Shown piece after piece: positions 13,838-19,663 of a stretch of 19,663 nt of DNA (its first letter is position 1; every line of letters starts with the position of its first letter). The stretch lies in assembly GCA_027482795.1 (NCBI GenBank), contig JAIXVS010000014.1, positions 1-19,663 of the forward strand, written 5' to 3'. The translations under genes and the position numbers were made by a program. The DNA comes from Rhodobacter sp. GTDB lineage: Bacteria > Pseudomonadota > Alphaproteobacteria > Rhodobacterales > Rhodobacteraceae. The notes under the pieces are model-generated. The model saw nothing but the letters and a program-made list of their open reading frames with translations, did no database searches and was not told where the DNA came from.

Positions 13838-14443
13838 CTACCCCAACACCACATCGGCCCTTCCACTCCCCGCCACAACCCGCCGAATATTCGGCAGATC
13901 GTTGCCTTCGATCCACGCGCGGGCCTGATCTTCGGTTTTGCCGTATCCTGCCCAACGATCCATCAGGCGGGCGATAAGGTCTGTCTCTGGAACATCAATC
14001 CAGATGGTCAGGTCATAGAGCGGCAGGGCTTCGGGCCATGGGGGTTCGTTCAGCAGCAGGTAGTTGCCTTCGACGATAAGGATTTTATCCTGCGGGCCGA
14101 TGATGTCTGCCCCTGCGCGGGAAATCTCTAATGCGCGGTCGAATAGGGGGATGGCGACTTCGGCCTCAAGTTTCAGGCGGCGCAGCAGGTGGAAAAAGCC
14201 CTGTGCGTCGAACGTGTCGGGCGCGCCCTTGCGGCCGCGTGCGCCGCGGGCGGTTAGCACGGCGTCATCGTAGTGAAAGCCGTCCATGGGCACGACCTTT
14301 GCCCCTGTGCCGATCAGGACCACCAATTCGGCGGCCAGCGTTGATTTGCCAGCAGCGGGGGGGCCTGCAAGGGCGGCGATGAACCGCCCTTCCGTCTTGG
14401 CCGCGCGGGCCGCGATAGTCTCGGCCAGCGCCTGCGGGGTCAT
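13838..14443 (-). CDS. frcK: P-loop nucleoside/sugar kinase-like protein, FrcK homologue
   Basis: This 201-residue P-loop kinase is of the uridine kinase/pantothenate kinase-like superfamily. Walker A is GPPAAGKST at residues 27-35. A substrate-side MDGFHYDD is at 53-60, RKGAPDTFD at 71-79, and the Walker B-like strand is ILIVEGNYLL (121-130). A lid segment with R163 lies in RLMDRW. It is the last gene of the ABC-transporter operon and overlaps the ATPase gene as ATGA, which also fixes the start at 14443. In the S. meliloti frcBCAK fructose-transport operon the fourth gene encodes a kinase of this kind, so the name is transferred by synteny. The true substrate (sugar or nucleoside) is not established by the sequence. 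Confidence 0.8.
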   Translation of the reverse strand: MTPQALAETIAARAAKTEGRFIAALAGPPAAGKSTLAAELVVLIGTGAKVVPMDGFHYDDAVLTARGARGRKGAPDTFDAQGFFHLLRRLKLEAEVAIPLFDRALEISRAGADIIGPQDKILIVEGNYLLLNEPPWPEALPLYDLTIWIDVPETDLIARLMDRWAGYGKTEDQARAWIEGNDLPNIRRVVAGSGRADVVLG

Positions 14444-15222
14444 GCCTGTTCTTCCACGCCTTCGGGCACTTTGGCCCCTGTCATGAAGGCCACAGCATCG
14501 GACATGGTGTATTGCTTGGGGTCGATCACGCACAGCCGCTTGCCAAGGCGGTGGATGTGGATACGGTCGGCCACTTCGAACACATGGGGCATGTTGTGGC
14601 TGATGAGGATAATCGGGATGCCGCGCGCGCGCACATCGCGGATCAGTTCCAGCACGCGGCGGGATTCCTTGACCCCCCGCGCGGCGGTGGGCTCATCAAG
14701 GATCACCACCTTCGAGCCGAACGCCGCCGCGCGCGCCACGGCCACGCCCTGACGCTGCCCGCCCGAGAGGGATTCAACCGCTTGGTTGATGTTCTGAATG
14801 GTCATCAGACCCAGTTCGGACAGCTTATCGCGGGCGAATTGCTCCATCCGCGGGCGATCCATTTGGCGGAACACTTTGCCCATAATGCCCGGCTTGCGCC
14901 ATTCGCGGCCCAAAAACATATTGTCGGCAATCGACAGGGCGGGCGACATGGCAAGGTTTTGATAGACCGTTTCAATGCCCAAAGCGCGGGCATCTTCGGG
15001 GCTGCGGAAATGCACGGGCTTGCCATCGAGTTCGATCACCCCGTGGTCGGGCACAACCGCGCCTGACAGTGCCTTGATCAGCGTTGATTTGCCCGCGCCG
15101 TTATCGCCGATGACGGCGACAATCTCGCCCGGGTACAGATCAAAATCTGCGCCGTTCATGGCCACAACGGTGCCGTAACGCTTCATCAGGCCCGATGCTT
15201 TTAGAATGGGGGTGACGGTCAT
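14440..15222 (-). CDS. frcA: Sugar ABC transporter ATPase (FrcA-like)
   Basis: This 260-residue single-domain ATPase energises sugar uptake at the inner membrane. It carries Walker A GDNGAGKST (39-47), the Q-loop Q88, the signature LSGGQ (152-156), Walker B VVILDEPTA (172-180) and the switch histidine H209. Carbohydrate-uptake class 2 (ribose-type) importers often use a duplicated ~500-residue ATPase; this one is half that size, as in FrcA of rhizobia, so it would work as a homodimer. The start at 15222 is fixed by the ATGA overlap with the permease stop, and the 3' end overlaps frcK in the same way. All key catalytic residues are intact. Confidence 0.92.
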   Translation of the reverse strand: MTVTPILKASGLMKRYGTVVAMNGADFDLYPGEIVAVIGDNGAGKSTLIKALSGAVVPDHGVIELDGKPVHFRSPEDARALGIETVYQNLAMSPALSIADNMFLGREWRKPGIMGKVFRQMDRPRMEQFARDKLSELGLMTIQNINQAVESLSGGQRQGVAVARAAAFGSKVVILDEPTAARGVKESRRVLELIRDVRARGIPIILISHNMPHVFEVADRIHIHRLGKRLCVIDPKQYTMSDAVAFMTGAKVPEGVEEQA

Positions 15223-16298
15223 TGTGTTGCCCTCCGCAGCCATTGATCTAAGGCGACGGCGATGATCACAAGGCAGCCCGCCGCGAATTTTTGCCAATAA
15301 TCATCGACCCCTGCCAGCGACAGGCCCGTGATGAACACGCCCACAATCATCGCGCCCAAAACGCTGCCCACGATGCTGCCGCGCCCGCCAAACAGCGAGG
15401 TGCCGCCAATCACCACAGCGGTAATCGAGGCAAGGTTTACGTCCGACAACGCAATGGGCGAGATGGACCCCACGCGGCCAATGGCAACCCATGCGGCCAG
15501 CCCACATATTGCGCCTGCCACGACATATACCGATGTCAGCACGCGATTCACCTGAATACCCGACAGCATGGCCGCATCAGGATCATCGCCAATGGCGTGC
15601 ACATGCCGCCCCCATGCGGTGTGGTTCAGCACATACCACAAGATTGCGGCCAGAATAATCAGCGCAATGCCGCCATAGGAAATGGACGCGCCGCCAAAGT
15701 TAAATCCTTGGCCAAACCACAAAAGGAAGGGGGCCTGCGCCTCGATATCCACATTCCGAATGGATTCTGATTGCGAATACCACAGCTTGATCGCTTCAAA
15801 AATCGACAGGGTGCCAAGGGTTACAATAAAGGGGGGCAGGCGCATTTTGGTGACCAAAAGGCCGTTGATCAGGCCCATGATCCCGCCTGCAAAAATGCCG
15901 ATGATGATGGCGATGCCAACGGGAACCCCAAGGCCCACGGCCAGATTGCCCATAATCAAGGATGACAACACAAGAATTGCGCCCACCGAAAGGTCAATGC
16001 CAGCAGTCAGAATAATCAGGGTTTGCGCCATGGCGACAAAACCCGTGACGGTGACCTGTTTCAAAATGGTCGACAGCGCGCCTAGGCCCAAAAAGCGGGG
16101 CGCGACGATGGAAAAGGCGATGATCGACAGCAGCAGAACAAGCGCGGGAATGGTGGTGGGGTATTCGCGCAAAAAGCCGCGCAGACGCGGGATAAACCCA
16201 TTGTCATCGCGTTCAAAGCTGGCAACGGCGGCATCGGCGCGCGCAAGGCTGGCTTCGTAATCGGAAATGGTTTTGGTTGGTGCGTCATCCGCGCTCAT
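15219..16298 (-). CDS. frcC: Sugar ABC transporter permease (FrcC-like)
   Basis: This 359-residue inner-membrane permease is of the ribose/fructose/xylose type (BPD_transp_2). The first ~45 residues are hydrophilic and acidic, probably cytoplasmic. About ten hydrophobic segments then run from residue 48 to 355. The family hallmark GIDLSVGAILVLSSL begins at residue 100, and the GRHVHAIGDDPDAAMLSGI cytoplasmic loop, which contacts the ATPase, lies in the second half. The ATG at 16298 is preceded by a GGGGGGAT purine stretch. It follows frcB after a 100-base gap containing a hairpin and overlaps frcA by four bases. It should form a homodimeric channel receiving sugar from FrcB. Confidence 0.92.
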   Translation of the reverse strand: MSADDAPTKTISDYEASLARADAAVASFERDDNGFIPRLRGFLREYPTTIPALVLLLSIIAFSIVAPRFLGLGALSTILKQVTVTGFVAMAQTLIILTAGIDLSVGAILVLSSLIMGNLAVGLGVPVGIAIIIGIFAGGIMGLINGLLVTKMRLPPFIVTLGTLSIFEAIKLWYSQSESIRNVDIEAQAPFLLWFGQGFNFGGASISYGGIALIILAAILWYVLNHTAWGRHVHAIGDDPDAAMLSGIQVNRVLTSVYVVAGAICGLAAWVAIGRVGSISPIALSDVNLASITAVVIGGTSLFGGRGSIVGSVLGAMIVGVFITGLSLAGVDDYWQKFAAGCLVIIAVALDQWLRRATQ

Positions 16299-16343
16299 CT
16301 GCGTATCCCCCCGCTTCGTAAAGTTTTAAGTTTCACTTATGAA

Positions 16344-16370
16344 GAAGGGCGACCCTAAAAGCCGCCCTTC
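16344..16370 (-). promoter_or_regulatory. Hairpin in the frcB-frcC intercistronic gap
   Basis: GAAGGGCG and CGCCCTTC form a perfect 8-bp stem with an 11-base loop in the 100-base gap after the binding-protein gene. No T tract follows on the transcribed strand. It is therefore more likely an RNA-stability or partial-attenuation structure that keeps frcB mRNA more abundant than the downstream message. This arrangement is common in binding-protein-dependent transporters. Confidence 0.6.
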
Positions 16371-16398
16371 CCATAATCAAGACAAAGTTATGCGGGGA

Positions 16399-17412
16399 TT
16401 AGCCCCAGCACAGCTCGGTGCCTTTGGTGGTGTCGATCGAAGGCACGCCCTCAGCAGGCTTGTCGGTGACCAAGTTCACACCGGTGTTGAAGAAGGACAG
16501 ACCTTCGGTCACAGCAGGCTTCGTGCCATCCTTAGCGAAAGCAACGATAGCTTCGATGCCTTTGGATGCCATCAGCAGTGGGTACTGCTGCGAGGTTGCG
16601 CCGATGACGCCCGACTTAACCGAAGCAACGCCTGGGCAGCCGCCGTCAACCGAAACGATCAAAGCTTGACCTTCTTTGCCAGCGTTTTTCAGGGCCTGAT
16701 AGGCACCTTCAGCAGCAGGCTCGTTGATGGTGTAAACCACGTTGATGTCTGGGTCTTTTGCCAGCAGGGTTTCCATCGCGCGCAGACCGCCCTCTGGGTT
16801 AGCGTCCGACGATTCGTGGCCGATAACGCGTGGGTCATCTTCCGAATCCATCACGGTCAGATCAGGAACGGTGATGCCGAAACCAGTCAAAAAGCCCGTG
16901 TTGCGCTGCACGTCAACCGAGATGTTGTCTTTGTTGATGTTCAGCATTGCGATTTTGGCAGTAGCTGCGCCTTCGCCCATGGTGGCGGCTGCCCATTTAC
17001 CGATTAGAACGCCAGCTTCGAAGTTGTCGGTTGCAAAGGTGATGTCCTGTGCTTCGGTATCAGCCAAGGGGGTGTCCAGTGCGATAACCAGAATGCCAGC
17101 TGCGCGGGCATCTTTCAGCGCTGGGCCGACCGAGTCGTTCGATGGGGTGATCAGGATACCCTTTGCGCCAGCTGCAACGCAGTTTTCGATTGCGGTGATT
17201 TGTGGTGCAGCGTCGCCGTCTTTTTCGCCAGCGTAAGCTTGGAAATCAAGGCCAGCAGCGGTTGCAGCAGCTTCCGCGCCTTCTTTCATTTTCACGAAGA
17301 AGGGGTTGGTGTTGTTTTTGGTGATCAGGCAAGCCAGATCGGCTGCCGAAGCGCCGCCAGCCATCACTGCAAAAGCTGCAACGCTGGACAGGGCAAGGGT
17401 CTTAAGTTTCAT
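16399..17412 (-). CDS. frcB: Periplasmic sugar-binding protein (FrcB-like)
   Basis: This 337-residue periplasmic binding protein belongs to the ribose/galactose-type group (Peripla_BP_4, cluster B). A 23-residue signal peptide ends in GGASA. The mature N-terminus contains NTNPFF (34-39), characteristic of these sugar binders, then GILITPSNDSVGPAL (85-99) and ALDTPLAD (111-118), whose residues line the sugar pocket. NEPAAEGAYQAL, then VSVDGG, occur in the second lobe. The ATG at 17412 follows a strong GGGAGGACC. It is the first gene of the leftward frcBCAK-like operon. Codon choice differs from its neighbours (many GCT, GTT and GGT codons and lower GC), as expected for a very abundantly made protein. 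Fructose, mannose or ribose are likely ligands by homology; the true ligand is unknown. Confidence 0.92.
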   Translation of the reverse strand: MKLKTLALSSVAAFAVMAGGASAADLACLITKNNTNPFFVKMKEGAEAAATAAGLDFQAYAGEKDGDAAPQITAIENCVAAGAKGILITPSNDSVGPALKDARAAGILVIALDTPLADTEAQDITFATDNFEAGVLIGKWAAATMGEGAATAKIAMLNINKDNISVDVQRNTGFLTGFGITVPDLTVMDSEDDPRVIGHESSDANPEGGLRAMETLLAKDPDINVVYTINEPAAEGAYQALKNAGKEGQALIVSVDGGCPGVASVKSGVIGATSQQYPLLMASKGIEAIVAFAKDGTKPAVTEGLSFFNTGVNLVTDKPAEGVPSIDTTKGTELCWG

Positions 17413-17527
17413 TCGGTGGTCCTCCCAAGGATCAGGGCAAAGCGCCCCATTTGAATGCTACGCGCCCAAACAAGCTGTCGGGCGGTTTGTGCAGACAATC
17501 CGATTCGCGGGCCTTCGTCAAGATAAA

Positions 17528-17544
17528 TAAATCAGATTGATTTA
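17528..17544. promoter_or_regulatory. 17-bp inverted repeat, candidate ROK-repressor operator
   Basis: TAAATCA-GAT-TGATTTA is a perfect palindrome with 7-bp arms in an AT-rich island between the divergent frcB and rbsD/fucU-like genes. A TTGACG -35-like box for frcB lies 6 bases to its left (17521-17516, minus). A TTGACA -35-like box for the rightward genes lies 3 bases to its right (17548-17553). Convincing -10 boxes were not found for either. AT-rich palindromes are typical targets of ROK (NagC/Mlc/XylR-type) regulators. Confidence 0.6.
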
Positions 17545-17609
17545 GTATTGACAGATGCCCATTCCCTGCGCAGGTTGCGGTGTAATTGTGCATTGTAAAG
17601 GCAGGGATC

Positions 17610-18029
17610 ATGCTGATCGGAATATCGCCCCTTTTGGGCCCAGATTTGCTGCAGGTGTTGCGGGCAATGGGACATGGCGATGAAATCGCGCTGGTGGATG
17701 GGAATTATCCTGCCGCAGAACATGCGCGCCGATTGATTAGGGCCGATGGCATTATGCTGTTGCCGATGTTGCGCGCGGTGCTGTCTGTATTGCCCGTCGA
17801 GGCGGCAGGGCGCGCATCCTTAATGAATGATCCCGCGCAAAAGGGGGCCATTCACGCGGAAATTGACGCGCTGTGTGCGGGCTGCGGGCAAAGCTTTACC
17901 CTAACCCCGCTGGCGGGGGATGCACTATATCCGCGCATCAAAGCCGCCTATGCCATTGTGGCCACGTCCGAGACCGCGCTTTACGCCAATGTCATTTTGC
18001 GCAAGGCTGCGCTAACGCCCCCCGCCTAG
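17610..18029 (+). CDS. RbsD/FucU-family sugar mutarotase
   Basis: This 139-residue cytoplasmic protein belongs to the RbsD/FucU family, which interconverts anomers and, for ribose, pyranose and furanose forms of free sugars. Its N-terminus MLIGISPLLGPDLLQVLRAM is followed by GHGDEI (21-26) with the catalytic histidine H22, and D30 in ALVDGNYPA. The C-terminal ATSETALYANVILRK block (118-132, Y125) matches the family's end. The length is that of FucU (about 140 residues). The ATG at 17610 has CAGGGAT/AAAGG upstream; the extended frame from 17586 adds no family sequence. Five bases separate its stop from the ROK gene. FucU-like (L-fucose) versus RbsD-like (ribose) specificity cannot be assigned. 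Position beside the frc genes suggests it prepares the imported sugar for a kinase. Confidence 0.9.
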   Translation: MLIGISPLLGPDLLQVLRAMGHGDEIALVDGNYPAAEHARRLIRADGIMLLPMLRAVLSVLPVEAAGRASLMNDPAQKGAIHAEIDALCAGCGQSFTLTPLAGDALYPRIKAAYAIVATSETALYANVILRKAALTPPA

Positions 18030-18034
18030 CCAAA

Positions 18035-19261
18035 ATGCAGATGATGGACGCAGACCTTCCTCAGGATAAGCAAACCGCCGAAGATCTGGGTCTGCGCGGG
18101 TCTAACCAATCGGGGATGCGCGATCATAACGAACGGCTGGTGCTGTCTTTGGTGCGCGCGCAGGGTGGGCTTTCCAAATCGGACATTGCGCGCATCACAG
18201 GCCTGTCGGCGCAAACGGTTTCGGTCATCATGCGTGGCCTTGAACAAGACGGGCTTCTGGAACGCGGCGCGCCTATTCGGGGGCGCATTGGCCAACCTTC
18301 GGTGCCGATGTTTTTGGCGGCAGATGGGGCCTATTTTCTGGGGCTGAAAATTGGACGCCGCTCGGTCGATTTAACGCTGGTGGATTTTGCAGGCCAAGTG
18401 CGCGCGGCGCGCCGCCAAGTGTACCGCTATCCCACCCCCGACGGCGTGGTCGATTTTGTGCGCAGCGCTATGCCCGCGCTGGCGCGGATGCTGCCCGCAG
18501 GGCACAGCGCGCGTATCTCGGGCCTTGGGGTGGCGATGCCGTTTCAACTGTGGTCTTGGGTGCAACTGATCGGCGCACCGCAGGCGGAAATGGACGCATG
18601 GCGCACCCGCGATATTCAGGCCGAATTGGCAGGCGTAACGGGCATTCCCGTTTACGTGCAAAACGATGCCACATCGGCCTGTGGGGCGGAATTGGTTTTT
18701 GGCACGGGGGACCGGCCGCGCGACTTTCTGTATTTCTACTTTGGCTATTTCATCGGCGGCGGGTTGGTGCTGAACGGCCAATTGATGCTGGGCCGCACGG
18801 GTAACGCGGCAGGTGTTGGCCCCATGCCAGTGCCTAGCATCGGCGGCGATATGCGCCGCCTGCTGGATACGGCATCGATGTCAAAACTGGCCGATGCGAT
18901 GGAGGCGGCGGGCGAAGACAGCGCCCATCTGTGGGAGCAGCACGCGCAGTGGCGCGTCTCGCCCGCGATCTTGTCGGCATGGCTGGATCAGGCCGCCGAA
19001 GGGCTGGCTTGGGCCGCGCTGACCGCCGCCACGCTGCTGGAAATCGAGGCGGTGCTGATTGATGGCTGGATGCCCACCGATGTGCGCGCCGAACTGACCC
19101 GCCGCACGCAAATCGCCTTGGCCGCGCTAGACCTATCGGGCATCACCCCGCCTGCCATTCGCGAAGGCACCGTGGGGGCCGAGGCGCGGTCACTGGGGGC
19201 CGCCGCGATCCCACTCTCGCAGCGCTATCTGATTGACCAGAACGCGGCAGCGCGGGCGTAA
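18035..19261 (+). CDS. frcR: ROK-family transcriptional regulator (FrcR-like)
   Basis: This 408-residue regulator has an N-terminal winged HTH (about residues 31-80, NERLVLSLVRAQGGLSKSD, then GLSAQTVSVIMRGLEQDGLL) followed by a ROK sugar-kinase-like domain (95-395). The phosphoryl-acceptor region is QNDATSACGAEL (209-220) with the acidic residue D211. The glycine loop FIGGGLVLNG (239-248) is present. The ROK zinc motif of three cysteines plus histidine is absent; the equivalent stretch reads TGNAAGVGPMPVPS. It should bind sugar without phosphorylating it. The start at 18035 has no clear ribosome site, and ATGs at 18041 and 18044 are equally possible. Synteny with frcBCAK supports an FrcR-like role, probably repression of both arms from the palindrome at 17528-17544. 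Confidence 0.87.
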   Translation: MQMMDADLPQDKQTAEDLGLRGSNQSGMRDHNERLVLSLVRAQGGLSKSDIARITGLSAQTVSVIMRGLEQDGLLERGAPIRGRIGQPSVPMFLAADGAYFLGLKIGRRSVDLTLVDFAGQVRAARRQVYRYPTPDGVVDFVRSAMPALARMLPAGHSARISGLGVAMPFQLWSWVQLIGAPQAEMDAWRTRDIQAELAGVTGIPVYVQNDATSACGAELVFGTGDRPRDFLYFYFGYFIGGGLVLNGQLMLGRTGNAAGVGPMPVPSIGGDMRRLLDTASMSKLADAMEAAGEDSAHLWEQHAQWRVSPAILSAWLDQAAEGLAWAALTAATLLEIEAVLIDGWMPTDVRAELTRRTQIALAALDLSGITPPAIREGTVGAEARSLGAAAIPLSQRYLIDQNAAARA

Positions 19262-19275
19262 ACCTTTATTCGCGC

Positions 19276-19304
19276 TTGCCCTTACCCCTGCGGCGCAGTA
19301 AAAA
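19276..19304 (+). promoter_or_regulatory. Possible promoter of the zf-CHCC gene
   Basis: TTGCCC (19276-19281) and TAAAAA (19299-19304) are separated by 17 bases, 26 bases upstream of the zinc-protein start codon. Each box is only a partial match, and the ROK gene ends just before, so read-through is an equally good explanation. Confidence 0.3.
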
Positions 19305-19329
19305 ACGCCCAGCCGCAAAGGGATAAGAC

Positions 19330-19551
19330 ATGAGCAAAGCCGCCAAAAAATCCGCCCCTGCACCAACAAGCGCCGCCCCGCAAGACGTGGCGATTGTCAC
19401 AACATGGAAAGTGGCCTGTGACGGCGGCGAAGGCGCGCTTGGCCACCCGCGCGTCTGGCTGTCTATCCCGCAAGACACGGGCGAGGCGGTGTGCGGCTAC
19501 TGCGACAAAATCTTCCGCATCGACCGCGATCATGCGGGTGACGATCACTAA
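19330..19551 (+). CDS. Small zinc-binding protein (zf-CHCC, NDUFS6-like)
   Basis: This 73-residue protein belongs to the zf-CHCC family, related to the mitochondrial complex I accessory subunit NDUFS6 and common in Alphaproteobacteria. The four metal ligands are C30 (VACDGG), H39 (LGHPRVWL), C55 and C58 (VCGYCDKIF). The first ~18 residues are a Lys/Ala/Pro-rich flexible leader. The ATG at 19330 follows AAAGGGATAAG, a good ribosome site. A link to NADH dehydrogenase assembly is inferred from the eukaryotic relative and is not shown by the neighbours. It lies 68 bases after the ROK gene and is followed by the second copy of the extragenic repeat. Confidence 0.93.
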   Translation: MSKAAKKSAPAPTSAAPQDVAIVTTWKVACDGGEGALGHPRVWLSIPQDTGEAVCGYCDKIFRIDRDHAGDDH

Positions 19552-19569
19552 CGCGCCTGCCCTACCGCC

Positions 19570-19590
19570 TCTCTTTTTCGCAAATATCCC
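19570..19590. repeat. 21-base extragenic repeat, copy 2
   Basis: This is identical to 11029-11049 and starts 18 bases after the stop of the zf-CHCC gene. It is followed by a GC-rich hairpin (19599-19619), as in copy 1, although the hairpin sequences differ. Confidence 0.8.
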
Positions 19591-19598
19591 ACGGGGGT

Positions 19599-19619
19599 GC
19601 GGGGGTGTGAAACCCCCGC
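19599..19619. terminator. GC-rich hairpin after the repeat, with a partial duplicate at the window edge
   Basis: GCGGGGGT and ACCCCCGC form a perfect 8-bp stem around GTGAA. The 16-base string CGGGGGTGTGAAACCC (19600-19615) recurs at 19648-19663, where the window ends, so a second hairpin probably continues beyond it. No T tract follows, so a classical intrinsic terminator is not claimed. Confidence 0.5.
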
Positions 19620-19663
19620 TTCCTGCCATTTGTGCGGGCAAGCCGCACGGGGGTGTGAAACCC

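Noticed and set aside
15682..16260. 192-codon open frame on the plus strand
   Set aside because: It is antisense to the permease gene frcC, with no hydrophobic or domain pattern of its own.
17548..17576. Complete sigma-70 promoter for the mutarotase/ROK genes
   Set aside because: TTGACA is a good -35 box, but the sequence 16-18 bases downstream (around CAGGTT) is a poor -10 box. Only the -35-like box is mentioned with the operator.
1..19663. CRISPR arrays, insertion sequences, tRNA or rRNA genes
   Set aside because: No regularly spaced repeats, transposase-like frames, terminal inverted repeats or cloverleaf sequences were recognised by reading both strands.

Overview
The window reads as chromosomal DNA of an alphaproteobacterium, most probably a member of the Rhodobacterales (Roseobacter-type). 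The evidence is the high GC content, a DUF1013/TrcR regulator, the NDUFS6-like zf-CHCC protein, and a sugar locus laid out like frcR-frcBCAK of Sinorhizobium meliloti. No phage, insertion sequence, CRISPR array, rRNA or tRNA was found. The DNA is densely coded. No gene-free stretch exceeds 300 bases; the longest are about 197 bases (17413-17609), 180 bases (1984-2163), 172 bases (2800-2971) and 155 bases (8901-9055).

Left part (1-4543). The window opens inside the last 31 codons of an endonuclease III gene, recognisable by its iron-sulfur cysteine motif. It overlaps a PfkB-family (adenosine kinase-like) gene, which is followed by a 55-residue lysine-rich protein. A leftward DUF2975 membrane protein/XRE regulator pair comes next, with a promoter and an inverted repeat. 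A secreted RNase T2 (leftward) and TrcR (rightward) are divergent, and TrcR ends in a strong intrinsic terminator. A toxin-first RelE/HigA-type toxin-antitoxin module follows. Its promoter contains a perfect 19-bp palindrome, and its toxin mRNA looks leaderless.

Middle part (4540-13778). A leftward run of five genes, possibly one transcription unit in part, encodes dapA, an EamA-family permease, smpB, a 3-mercaptopyruvate sulfurtransferase and an aspartate/aromatic aminotransferase. dapA is divergent from a periplasmic soluble lytic transglycosylase. That gene converges on adenine deaminase, which is divergent from a second EamA permease.

Right part (13838-19551). This is a complete sugar-uptake locus. 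Leftward genes encode a periplasmic binding protein (FrcB-like), permease (FrcC-like), single-domain ATPase (FrcA-like) and a P-loop kinase (FrcK-like). The divergent arm encodes an RbsD/FucU sugar mutarotase and a ROK regulator (FrcR-like). An AT-rich 17-bp inverted repeat lies between the two arms and is the best operator candidate. The inferred logic is import, conversion of the sugar's ring or anomeric form, phosphorylation, and control by a sugar-sensing repressor. A small zinc-binding protein closes the window. It is followed by a 21-base extragenic repeat that also occurs after the lytic transglycosylase gene.

I did not find a clearly new defence or mobile system. The most original signals are the leaderless toxin-antitoxin promoter with its palindrome, the mutarotase placed in the frc locus, and the paired 3'-end repeats.
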